From positions 1,240,001 to 1,304,000 of the forward strand of contig JAEVLN010000004.1 in the NCBI GenBank assembly GCA_018350325.1: 64,000 nt of DNA. The letters run 5' to 3'. This document shows, piece by piece, positions 1 through 11,694 of the stretch. The DNA comes from Globodera rostochiensis. Its lineage: Eukaryota > Nematoda > Chromadorea > Rhabditida > Heteroderidae. Position 1 is the stretch's first letter. Each line of letters begins with the position of its first letter. The position numbers and the translations under genes are program-made. The notes under the pieces were generated by a model, which saw only the letters and a list, made by a program, of their open reading frames with translations, searched no databases and had not been told where the DNA came from.

Positions 1-3000
1 GGGATTTGTGCCTCCCCCCCTCCCCACCTCCCGCCGAATGTCCCCCATAATCACCTTCGTCCGATGCTTATAAACGACTCCGCCCATATCACGCCCATAA
101 CAAAACGAAAAAAAATTTGCTTCATGAGCCATCGGCTGCCGCCCATCGCCGACGAAAAGCGTTCGTGACGAAATGTTTAAAAATTTTTTAGAAAAATTAA
201 AAAAAAAAATTGACTACACATAAAGAAAGTCGAAAATTGAGGAGAGTGAAAATGTAAATTAAGGTGAAATGATTGTGGATTAAGATCGAATAAACCGGTC
301 ACCTCGACGGCGGTCTCACCGTTTCTCGACATCCGGTTACCGGTACCGGTTCCGGGTTTGACGTCAATTCCGATGATCGCTTCCGTTTTGATTAACCGGT
401 CTTCAATTACCCTAATTAAACTAAAGAATTTGATTTTTTTTTTCGCAAAAATTGAAGCGTTTTGAACGTTCGGTGGCTATTCTTTTTCAATAAGCACGGC
501 TGAACACCGCCGCCCGCCAGCTGACGCAATTAAGCCATTTTTCAAATTTTATGACAAATTGTCTGGACTTGTCCTCGTCGGACGGCGCGCTCAGCGGGGC
601 GGGAATTTGAAGGGAATGGGAAGGGGGGGGAAGGAAGGGGTAGGGGAGAAGGGGGGAGGGGGGGGGGAGGGGTGGGGGAGGACTGACCGTAAGTGCGCAG
701 CCGTAAAACCTCGGCGCTGTTGCGCATACAGCTCGCCAATGTGGCCTTGGGAGTGGGAAAGCGGGGGGGGGGGGGGAAGCGGCCGGCGGCTGTCACTGAG
801 CTGTCGTCAATCCGCCGTTTCTCAGCAGATTAATGCCGACCCACAGGTGTACAAGGTAAGTTGTAAATGCGAGACAGGAAGGAGCGCTGTGAAATGTGAA
901 TGTGGCGTGGGTTTGGGTTCATCGCGCCACCCTCTGGTTCAGTGCATTTGAAACAATTGCGGCGTTTGGGGCCGTGAAATCGGGGACGTTCGGGGACAGC
1001 ATCATGTCGGCATGGGGAGGGGGTCAAAGATCCGGGAAGGGGGGGGGGGGAGCCGGAGGCATCGCTTTGGTGACCAACGCTCGGATTTGCATGGACCAGC
1101 TTTTGTGTTTAAACTTTAAAGCAAAGCCGCGGGCCTTATGGTTAACAAATTTAGAACACAAAAGCCAAGTAAGGAATGTTTGAAAAAAGGCGCTAATTTG
1201 AACCCGTAGGCAACGTCCATTTTGGCGTTTGGAGGCGTGAGGACAAAACGATTGAATGGCATGTGCCGAATGGGGGTGGGAACGAGTTTTGATCGCTTTT
1301 ATCCCCTCATTCGCCATAATTGCCCTTGATCCAGTCGATCCAATCCGACACACTGGCTTCTTCCGGAAGGAAGGTCGGCGCGACATTAATTGAATTGACG
1401 CGCGTAAACAGCAGCACCGGAGGGGACGGGGGGAGGGGGGAGGGGACATCCGACGAATGCATTCCCCAAACAACAAATCCAAAGAAAGTGGATGGGGATG
1501 AATCACCCCCCACCCATCCACCACTCACTCTTCTCCTTCCCCACCCCGTTCCGGAAGAAGGACGGGGACGGACGGACTCTGAACCCTTCCGGGAATGGGC
1601 GGCGGGCGCTGCAAAGTTCGAGCATTTCCCGAAGCTATCATTTATTCGGCGCGAATGCGCGACTGAATGCACACCCACCCAACACACCTTTTGCTTAGTC
1701 ACAACGCACACAACCCGCTCATTTATCCCGTTAGCATTCATTCCCTTGGGGTATGCAAAAAAGCGCCGGAGGCGATGAATTTGGGGGAGGAGAGAGCGCC
1801 GCCGCCATCAGTGCCAGCCGGCGGCGGCAAAAGCCCCCTCCACCCAATCTCGGATTTGTTGATTCACCCACCATTTCGGGAAGGTCATCACCTCCAACAA
1901 CTTCCATGCATTCAGTGTCAGCACCCACCCACCCACCCAACTCCTCCAATTTCGGGAATGGGCTCAAGGATGAATCGGAGGAAGATGCGGGAGGTGGGAG
2001 GCGGGGGCGGGGGCTGTTTACCCCCCTCTCCGTGCATCCTTTTGATCCGAAACACCCCCCGGCGGTGCTTTGACGCACCAACCCAAATTGGGCGAGGGTA
2101 CCCGGAATTGGGTTAGTGGGCCAATCCCTTGCCGAAACCCATCGTTTTTTGGCCTTTCATCCACCGTTTTCTGTGCTTGGGGACCACCCAGCAGAAATAT
2201 TGTCACGCCCCCCCCCCGGCGGTGTAATTTTTAAAAACGAAAAAATATTAAAAATTTCAAAAAATTTGTAAATTATCTAATTTTCAAAAATGTTTTTTTA
2301 CCTTTTTTTTTACTGCTGATGAAGGCTAAAGCGCGGGCGAGTGGATGATCCATTTTTTACGGCTTCGCAAATGATTTTACTTTCACAAAATGCCCACCCC
2401 CCCCCCCCCCAAAAATGCCCCCAAGGTCACTCTGATGGGTCAACGGCGGTGAATTGGGAATTGGATTTTCGGTCTAGCACCTCCACGCACCATCGAGAAG
2501 ATGGTGGAGGAGGTGGGGCAGCTGTCTCGATAGGATTTGCGAAAAATGGGTGACATAAACGGTGAAAAATGGTGAACAAAAACTTTTGGAAATGTCAGTG
2601 AAAGTGTGGGCAAAAATGTTTGATTTTGCCCCAGCCTTTTGGTGCTAAAAATGTCTTTAAAAATAGTGTAAAAACGCGGGCTTAGTAAGACTGATGAGCA
2701 AAAGTGCCATGCTTAAGCAGATTCATGCTTAAAGGTGCTTGAGGATTGATCAGAAACATTTTCTTTTCAAAAATGCACAAAGAATCGAAATAAACCACCG
2801 GAGCGGCTTCTGCAGCTCTGATGATTTGAGCGCAATGAATGAACTGGCCGCACATCTGGACGGCTCTCGTCCCATTCTCAACCATTTATGTTGTCCCACA
2901 ACAAAGCCATGAGCCACCCCAATCAACCCTCCGGCGATCCATCAATTATCGCCCCAAATTCACCGTCCCATCACCCAATTCTCCCCACAAATCTGTGCAT

Positions 3001-5077
3001 AATCCCCACACAATTGTTCTTTGCCCCACATTGAGGAGGCCCCTGGGGGACAGTCAGTTAACCAGTTAGTTCATCATCAATCCGCCACATTCCACCGCTT
3101 CTTGGAGATTGCCAAGGGATGTGATGGTGGGCACCACACAGCAAAAAACGGATGTGCTGGGGAAAACGCCCCCAAGGCATGCGAATGGAGTGGAGTGATC
3201 GAGTGATCGGAGTTGCTCTTTTTGCTGGAGGGGTTGGTGGATGTGTTGTTGTGTATGTATTCGGGGTGGAATTCGGACACAATTACCCCAAAGCACACAT
3301 AATATTCAGGTCTCCCCCCTCCCCCCCCCAGCCCCCGCCGCTGCCCATCCAGTCCTCATCTCATTATCATCATTAGCATTAGCATCATCATCATCAGCAT
3401 CATTTTCGTCTTCCCCCTTCCGTTGTGCCCCAATTTTCGCGCATTGCTGCAACAACAAAAACAATGCGACAGCAAAAAAAAAAGGTGCGACGCGTGGGGG
3501 TGGGAGGGGGACAGTTTGGAGGATGATGAAGTGTCCATCATCCCCGGAGGATATACCCCCTCCCCCCTCCAACAACATCCCTTTATCATCCCACCACCAA
3601 CCTTCCTTTCAACAGCATTTTGCGCAATCGAGCAAAGCCGATGGGATGGGATGCTCTGGTGGCATTGGATTGAGCAACAGTTGCCGAACGGGTGGGGAAA
3701 GGGGGTACAGCTTGCTGACGGTGGGGGAGGGGTTGGGGTGTTAAACTAGTTTATGTTGGGGTTGAGTGGAGATCAGATCAGCCAGCACCCACCCACCCCA
3801 CCACATCCCACCCATTCGGGAAAGCCAAGGGTTTAGGGGGGGGGGGACTTGCTTTGATAGGAAGTTGCTCGGAGAGCGGTGGGAACACAATAAATAATAT
3901 CATCAAAATGTGAACAGTAGATGAGGCGCTAACAAATACATAAGCCCCTTATTTTCCCGCCGCCCGCCTTTGGTGTTCCGTGTCCATTTGTTTTAATGAA
4001 ACGATTATTTTCACCGGGGGGGGCTTCCACAAGACCGGATAATCCGGAACCGTTATCCGGGTATTTGGGGATTTGTATCCGGTGTTGAACCAGTCTCCTA
4101 CCACCAATTGTCCAAATCGCTTTGTTATGCAACACCAATTTTCACTTTTTATTTCACCATTCTCTTTCATTGGTATGCAAAAAACAAAACAAAAACAATT
4201 CGTTGGGAAACGAACGCTTCCAGCGGATTGGATGTTAATGAATATTTCTGATGGTCTCCCAACATTTTGATTTGTCTGTCCACCAATGAATGAATGGGCG
4301 GGGGGGGGGGAGGGGATGATCAGTCGGTGTCTGCTGGCGATCAGCAGCAACAGAACACAGCCCCAACCCCCAACAACACCTGTGGTGGTGATGAGCAGCA
4401 GCAGCTCAGCCGGCTTTGGCCGTCCATCACATAAATTGTGTGTACAACAAACAGAAGCTTTTTGGCGAATGGACGAGCGGGGCGATTTTGCGCGTGGGCA
4501 AAACGAATGGGCAATTAATGAATGGCTAACATTTGGTGGTGGGGGGGGGGGGGATGGAGTGAAAAAAGCGCGACAAATGCTCGGGCATTGGCTGTGATGG
4601 CGGCGGCGATTGCATAATCATCGCGCGCTTCTTCGGGGCTCCTAATGGCGCAGGTGTCGGGCGGCTGGTGATGTTCGACGAATTGGACGTAAAACATGTG
4701 TCCAACTGTCACTGAGTCATCAGTAGCTGCTGATGGAGACCGAATGCTTTGTATGGAGTTGAATTCCTCATTATTTGTCAAAAGTTAAATTATGCGTTCA
4801 AAGCTCAGACACTCTTGCACGCGAAATAAATCAAAACAATCCTGGCAATGTCCTTAAAACTTAGACTCAGAGTAAAATTGCCTAATACTTCGTCAAAGTT
4901 GAAGTTGCCCAAATAAATTAGCGCATAATGAAAAGTCGACGATGTATACTGTGTACAGTGTACGCAACAACAACAATCCGTCCGTGGTGAGAGTTTTCAG
5001 TTCAAAACTTTGTTTAAGAGACTTTCTTTTTCAATAGACTAAACAAGAACATAACAAGAAAGAAAACAAAAATACTT
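1..5077. other. gene-poor low-complexity region
   Basis: I see no gene here that I can defend. The stretch is rich in G and C homopolymers (for example near 600-680, 760-777, 1038-1050, 2398-2412 and 4540-4553), CA/CC-rich pyrimidine tracts and short trinucleotide runs (near 3358-3400). Open frames on both strands mostly translate to Pro/Gly/His-rich sequence with no recognisable domain. One exon-like piece ends at a consensus donor near 856 (see its own entry). ACCGGT occurs four times within 294-400. The region may be the large introns or far upstream region of a gene lying outside the window, or plain intergenic DNA. Confidence 0.6.
805..855 (+). other. possible exon fragment with consensus donor
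   Basis: A short open stretch reads QSAVSQQINADPQVYK and is followed immediately by GTAAGT, a perfect 5' splice site. An acceptor-like TTCTCAGCAG lies inside it, so a shorter exon starting near 829 is also possible. No partner exon or protein family was recognised. It could be one exon of a gene extending left of the window or a chance match. Confidence 0.2.
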
Positions 5078-8000
5078 TCATCTTTTCCGTTTCGTCCGCA
5101 CGTTTCTTCGGCCGCCGGCTCCGCCCTTTGCTCCCCGGCCCCTCTGCTGCTGCTGTTGATCACTTCGGGCCCCCTTCGGTTTCCAGCGATTTGCCGCTTT
5201 GTCCCGCTTCCTCAGATTCTCCTCTCGCCGATGGGTTTGGTACGATTGGATGTTGGCCTTCTTCCGTCGGGCCTTCACAACTTGGTCCATGTTGCGCAAT
5301 TCCCCTTTGGCGCCACCACCGCCGCCACCAGCGGTCGGCTTCCCTTTTGCTGACGTCGTCCCACGTTTGCTAAACTTGCCCCGCCGGTTCTGGTCCTTGT
5401 TGAAGTGCTGCTGCTGTCCTCCCCCCTTCTTGTTTCCTACAATTTTTTTTTGCTGACGAATCATCCTGTGCCACCCAAATCTTACGAAATTCGGCGCCTC
5501 TTCTCATGCGTTGATTGTTGTTCTTCGGTCCGTGTTCCTCCTGGTCCTGTTCGTTGTCATCCCCTTGTGGCCGTTGGAAGTCCAACTTTTGGTTCCTCTT
5601 CCACTTCTCGTAACGACCCGACTTATAGCTGACCGGCAACAACGTGCCCTCCTCGGTGCGCATTTTCTTCACCGGCTGCTGCTGACCCTTCTCCGCAGAA
5701 ACAAACTTCTTCCTTTTGCGGTCCCTGAAAATGGAGGGGGATGTAATCGTCAAAGTCCCAGTCGTAGAGATTGGAGGGGGGTCCTTCAAAATTTCGATTG
5801 TCTATCCGTCATCGACCCTCCTCAAGGTGTAAACCCCGCACTCCCACCCACCACATCTTCCGCTTGTTGTCCATGTGCATACCCCGCTCGTCGTCCGCCC
5901 CCATGTCCACGGTCGCTGCTCGTGCCGCATCCTCAAACATGTCCCCGCCAGAGATGCCACCGCCACCAACATCATCGCTGTTGCCCCGCAGTGCTAAGCC
6001 ACGCTCGGTGTTCACGTCTGACGGCACATAGTCGACAAAATGTTCGGCTCGCTCCTCGGCCCTTCGCTCCTCCGCTCGACTTGGCTGTTTTGATACCACA
6101 GTTTGGCACTCTTTAGTTTTCATTATGCCAGCACCTCCTAGCGTATTGCGCAGCTCAAAAATTGCCTGAAATTTTTGATGTTTTTTGTTGAAAATTGGAA
6201 GAATCACCCTATGAAATCGAATACAAACTCAGTTCGATAAAAATTAATATACGAGAGTCAAAAGATGCAGAATTGCAAGCTGTACCTGGGATTTTTGCTC
6301 TTGAAAAGAGCATTGTTTTTTAATGTGAAAGTGCAAACCCGAATAAAAACTGGTGTTCTTTTTTGTCAATGAGTTAAGTGAGAAAATGAGAAAAAGAATA
6401 AAGGGTCTCCGAACTGCTTGCCTGGTTTGGTCGCCAATTCTTCAACTGAACCAAAACTTCATGGCCAAAAGCGGCGGCAGTGCCTTCCGCGCGTTGTTCC
6501 AATGCAAAATCTGGAAACAGGACCGGATCCGCGAAGAACGGGTGCGGTCCCGGCGAAATGTGCCGAAATTCGGACTTCACACGCCGTACGGATTCCGCCG
6601 ACGGCTGTTGCCGAGTTCGCTGATATTTGGTCATTGCATTTTCGGCCTTCCGATGCAAATCCGACTAAAAAAATTTGATGTTAACATTTTGGCGCCTGCA
6701 AAAACGTACAATCTCAATTGAATTCTGTTCAATGGTACGCAAAAACTCTGTCTCCATATGCGCCATTGTGTCCGGAAATATGCCAATCAAAACGGAATCC
6801 GCTTAAAAAAAAAATTAAATAAAAAACTAATTAATTTTTATTTTACGATTTTTATTCCATTTGGCGTTGCCAGCGATGTCATCGGGTTGAACAAATTGCA
6901 TAGGACGGCCAAGGAAGAGGAACAAATCCACCAAATAAGCCATTTCATCGGGTGACACGAACGATATTGAAATGCCCGATTTTCCAGCTCTAGCAACCCT
7001 CCCTAAACATATTTTTTTAAGTATTTGGGTCAATTTAAGGACCGACCCAAAACCTTTAAATTTTGTGAAAGCTTACCGACTCTGTGCACAAACAGTTTGG
7101 GCTTGGGTGGGAAATGATAATTGATGGCATAATCCAACAGCGGAATGTCGACGCCTCGCGCGGCAATGTCAGTGACCACCAGCAGAAAACATTCGTCGTT
7201 TCGAAATCTGATAAAAATGTGCATTAAGTGAGGGCATTTTGCGGCAAAAGTCCTTTTGAAACCAACGCCAAAAAAATTCTGGGCCGGTTCTTGTTTGCAT
7301 GGCTAACCTGGTGATGTTCTGCTTTCGTGCCACCGGGTCCAACTGACTGTACAAATAGGCCGGGTCCAGGTCGGCATGCTGAAACACAGCTACCAACTAA
7401 AAACGCTGAATACTCTCATTGTTTTTTGGAACTGTAAGCCAAAAAATCAAGATGACGTACGTGTTCAACATGTTTCATTGTCGCACAGAAAATGATGGTT
7501 TTCTTCTTCTGATTGCTGAGCACACGACACACGTTCAACAGCACAGGCAACTTTTCCACCTGACGACACAGTGCAAATGCCATGGCCAACTTGTCGCTGA
7601 GTTTTGTCTCAACGTCAAGACGAACTGAAAAAGTTGGAAAAAATAAAAAATGCAAAAAAATTCAACAAGGAAATTCTTTAAAAAATTCATGAAAATCCAA
7701 TCCGAAAATTGAGTCGAATGAACGCACCCAATTCTGGATTGGAGAGGCCGGCCTTCGCAAAATCGACGAGCATTTTTGGCAGTGTGGCTGAGAAAAGGAG
7801 GGTCTGTCGGGAATCCGGGACTCGCTTCAAAATTTCCTAAAAATGTTTAAAGTAAATTCGATTCAAAAACAAAACCCAAATTGCGACTGGTTCACCTTTA
7901 ATTGATCTGCAAACCCCAACTCGAAGAGGCGATCGCCCTCATCGAACACAATGAATTGGACGCTGTTCAGCTTTAAATCCATTTCGACCACCAAATGGAG

Positions 8001-8823
8001 CAGACGCCCAGGAGTGGCAATTAGACTAAAAAAATGAACATTTTTTTGCGCACTGCAAAGCTCCGATATTAAACCATTTCAAACATAAAAAATCAAAGAA
8101 TTTTCAGCAACGCTCTGCTCACATATCTGGATGCTGATGAAGGACATTAAACTGCTCGTCCATGCTGTCACCACCGATGAGACAAGCACAGAAAAGTCCG
8201 GTAAAACGACCAAGCTGCAAAAGAGAAAGCAACCAATTTAAACAAAAACTGCTCATTGAGCAAAATTTTGGAAACCTCATGGCTAAATGTGCTAACGGTA
8301 AAGAGTTGAGCAAACCTCTTTGACGGTTTTGAATGTTTGCAGTGCCAACTCGCGTGTGGGCGAGAAGAGAAGCGCGCGGATGCCGCGAGTGTCATGCCGC
8401 TTCAGCCGCTGCAACATCGGCACCACAAAAGCGGCCGTCTTGCCCGAGCCGGTACGCGACATTGCCACGACATCGCGCCCGTCGCATGCCAAAGGAATGG
8501 CCTTGCGTTGGATAGGCGTCGGCTGTCGGTAGCCCTTGCGAAGGACGCCTTTGAAGACGGTATGGTCGAGACCTAAATATGTTAAACATTTATGAGATTG
8601 AGTGCGTTTCCTTTGGTTATACTCTTGGTGTCTAAGTCTAATGGAAAAAATTCATTGAAGATCTAAAACAGTGACTTTTTTTGGGAATCAAATCGGTCCT
8701 TTCCTTCCTACCCATGGACTGCCATCCTCCCGCCTTTTTCTGCTTTCTATTCTGGATGGCATTTAATTGCTCGTAGTCACTTTCGTCCTCAAAATCGACT
8801 TCTGCCAGGTCCATGTCCAACAA
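5078..8823 (-). CDS. DDX54: ATP-dependent RNA helicase, DDX54/DBP10 family (multi-exon)
   Basis: DEAD-box helicase acting in the nucleolus on the large ribosomal subunit, by family. The start at 8823 opens [20 protein letters not shown]. Exons I could place are 8712-8823, 8325-8572, 8123-8214, 7896-8025, 7728-7836 and 7461-7624, then further ones to 5078, all joining in phase. Motifs in order: SRTGSGKT (I), PTRELALQ (Ia), TPGR (Ib), motif II read as DEGD instead of DEAD (7931-7942), SAT (III), [11 protein letters not shown] (V) and [13 protein letters not shown] (VI). The carboxyl half keeps the DBP10 pattern (TERGLALRG, the [14 protein letters not shown] block) and a very basic tail ending RTKRKR. 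Between the last two blocks the frame changes at a run of nine A on the coding strand (5443-5451): either a homopolymer error, or a true shift that would give a shorter tail. Family assignment is firm. Confidence 0.9.
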
Positions 8824-8869
8824 AATTTATTTTTCGCTTAAAAACGATGTGACTTTTTTCTGTATGTCA

Positions 8870-10835
8870 TGGAATCACCCAAAATCACGGAATACGGAAT
8901 TTACCCAAAATCACGGAATGCGGAATTCACCAAAATCACGGGATACGAATTCGCCCAAAATCACGGAATACGGAATTAACCCAAAATCACGGACTACGGT
9001 ATTTACCAAAATAATTTACCTAAAATCACGGAATGCGGAATCTATCCAAAATCACGGAATACGAAATTAACCCAAAATCACGGACTACGGTATTTACCAA
9101 AATAATTTACCTAAAATCACGGAATGTGGAATCTACCCAAAATCACGGAATACGTAATCACTAATCACCCATATTCACGGGATAAAATTCGCCCAAAATC
9201 ACGGAATACGGAATTCCAAAATCACGGAATACGAAATTAACCCAAAATCACGGACTACGGTATTTACCAAAATAATTTACCTAAAATCACGGAATGCGGA
9301 ATCTACCCAAAATCACGGAATACGTAATCACTAATCACCCATATTCACGGGATAAAATTCGCCCAAAATCACGGAATCCGGAATTTACCCAAAATCACGG
9401 AATACGTAATCACTAATCACCCATATTCACGGGATAAAATTCGCCCAAAATCACGGAATACGGAATTTACCCAAAATCACGGAATACGTAATCACCCATA
9501 TTCACGGGATACGAATTCGCCCAAAATCACACGGAATCTACCCAAAATCACGGAATAAACCCAAAATCACGGACTACGGTATTTACTAAAATAATTTACC
9601 TAAAATCACGGAATGCGGAATCTACCCAAAATCACGGAATACGTAATCACTAATCACCCATATTCACGGGATAAAATTCGCCCAAAATCACGGAATACGG
9701 AATTCCAAAATCACGGAATATGAAATTAACCCAAAATCACGGACTACGGTATTTACCAAAATAATTTACCTAAAATCACGGAATACGTAATCACTAATCA
9801 CCCATATTCACGGGATAAAATTCGCCCAAAATCACGGAATAAGGAATTTACCCAAAATCACGGAATACGTAATCACCCATATTCACGGGATACGAATTCG
9901 CCCAAAATCACGGAATACGGAATCTACCCAAAATCACGGAATACGTAATCACTAAGCACCCATATTCACGGGATAAAATTCACCCAAAATCACGGAATAT
10001 GGAATTTACCCAAAATCACGGAATACGGAATTTACCCAAAATCACGGAACGTAATCACCCATATTCACGGGATACGAATTCGCCCAAAATCACGGAATAC
10101 GGAATTCACCAAAATCACGGGATACGTAATCACTAAGCACCCATATTCACGGGATAAAATTCACCCAAAATCACGGAATACGGAATTTACCCAAAATCAC
10201 GGAATACGGAATTTACCCAAAATCACGGAACGTAATCACCCATATTCACGGGATAAAATTCGCCCAAAATCACGGAATACGGAATTCACCAAAATCACGG
10301 GATACGAATTCGCCCAAAATCACGGAATACGTAATCACTAAGCACCCATATTCACGGGATGAAATTCACCCAAAATCACGGAATACGGAATTTACCCAAA
10401 ATCACGGAATACGGAATTTACCCAAAATCACGGAACGTAATCACCCATATTCACGGGATAAAATTCGCCCAAAATCACGGAATACGGAATTTACCCAAAA
10501 TCACGGAATGCGGAATTTACCCAAAATCACGGAATGCGGAATTTACCCAAAATCACGGAATACGTAATCACTAATCACCCATATTCACGGGATACGAATT
10601 CGCCCAAAATCACGTAATACGGAATTCACCAAAATCACGGGATACGAATTCACCCAAAATCACGGAATACGTAATCACTAATCACCCATATTCACGGGAA
10701 CGAATTCGCCCAAAATCACGGAATGCGGAATTTACCCAAAATCACGGAATACAGAATTTACCCAAAATTACGGACTACGGTCCCCCCAAAATCACGTAAT
10801 ACACCCAAAATCACGGAACACGGATCGCGCTAAAA
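8870..10835. repeat. 26-bp minisatellite array with longer variant units
   Basis: About 2 kb of tandem units built on the core AAAATCACGGAATACGG, with a unit length near 26 bp. A second, longer unit carries TACGTAATCACTAATCACC followed by CATATTCACGGGATAAAATTC. The two types alternate in blocks, giving a higher-order pattern. The array begins about 50 bp upstream of the DDX54 start codon and ends about 860 bp before VPS18. Small open frames inside it are by-products of the repeat, since a 26-bp unit does not preserve frame. Confidence 0.95.
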
Positions 10836-11400
10836 CTTTGTTTACGCATAAACGATTGGACGCACAAACTTTGATTTTTTGACGCTAACTTGTTTGGGCG
10901 CATAAAACTTGTTTGGGCATAAACTTATTGGACGTATAAACTTTGTTTGGCGCATAAAACTCTTTGGATGGACGTACAAGGCGCATAAAACTTTTTTTGG
11001 GGCATAAACTTATCGGTAATTTTGATTGGACGAACAAACTTTAATTGGACGTATAAACTTTGATTGGACGTTGCACAAGAACTTTGATTGGACATATACC
11101 TATACTTTGTTTAGCGCATAAACTTTGTTTGTGCATAAACTTTGGATGGACGCACAAACTTTGATTGGATAAACTTTGTTTGGTGCATAAACTTTGGATT
11201 GCTTGGGCGCATAAAACTTTTTTTGGGGTATAAACTTATTGGACGTATAAACTTTGTTTGGCGCATAAAACTTTCTTTGAATGGATGCACAAACTTTGAT
11301 TTGACGCTAACTTGCTTGGGCGCATAAAACTTTTTTTGGGGTATAAACTTATTGGACGTATGTATAGGTAAACTTTGTTTGGCGCATAAACTTTGGCAAA
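10836..11400. repeat. second degenerate tandem repeat (CGCATAAACTTTG family)
   Basis: Directly after the minisatellite, a different repeat takes over: variants of GCGCATAAACTTTGTTTGG and TTGGACGTATAAACTTTG recur with irregular spacing and partial units. It shares no obvious sequence with the array to its left, so it arose separately. No gene is visible. Confidence 0.85.
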
Positions 11401-11640
11401 ATAACACTTTTTTCTGATTGTTTCCGAAAAAGCAATAACAACTTCCAGAATTGTAATTTCTGATTGTTTCCGGAATTGCATGGAACTTTGATATTTTCTG
11501 GAAGGTGATATTGTATTCTTCCGGAAATAATCAGAAGTTGTAATTCTGAAAAATATTATTCCATTCTTCCGGAGGAATTCTAATTCTGAAAAATATTATT
11601 GCATTCTTCCGGAAAACCCTTATCTTGATTTTTTGAAAAG
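11401..11640. repeat. short TTCCGGAA-containing dispersed repeat
   Basis: A third motif group occupies this stretch: TCTGATTGTTTCCGGAA, ATTCTTCCGGAAATAATCAG and AATTCTGAAAAATATTATT recur in direct and inverted orientation. It could form weak hairpins around the palindromic TTCCGGAA. It sits immediately upstream of the VPS18 start codon and could overlap that promoter. Confidence 0.65.
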
Positions 11641-11694
11641 TAATTTTTTCAATTCAGCTTACAGTTTTTTGCTTTCTTACTGTTTGTAAGCGCA

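Noticed and set aside
559..951. 130-codon Gly-rich open frame
   Set aside because: Most of it translates poly-G sequence. Only the short end before the donor looks possibly coding.
4515..4781. 88-codon minus-strand frame (VTVGHMFYVQFVEHHQPPD)
   Set aside because: Looks mildly protein-like but has no recognisable domain, no splice partner, and runs into a homopolymer.
10359..10574. Open frame with repeated ITEYGIYPKSRNAEF-type peptide
   Set aside because: It is a translation of the 26-bp minisatellite. The unit is not a multiple of three, so the open frame is accidental and breaks elsewhere in the array.
8870..10835. CRISPR array
   Set aside because: Units are directly adjacent without unique spacers of constant length, and the genome is eukaryotic.
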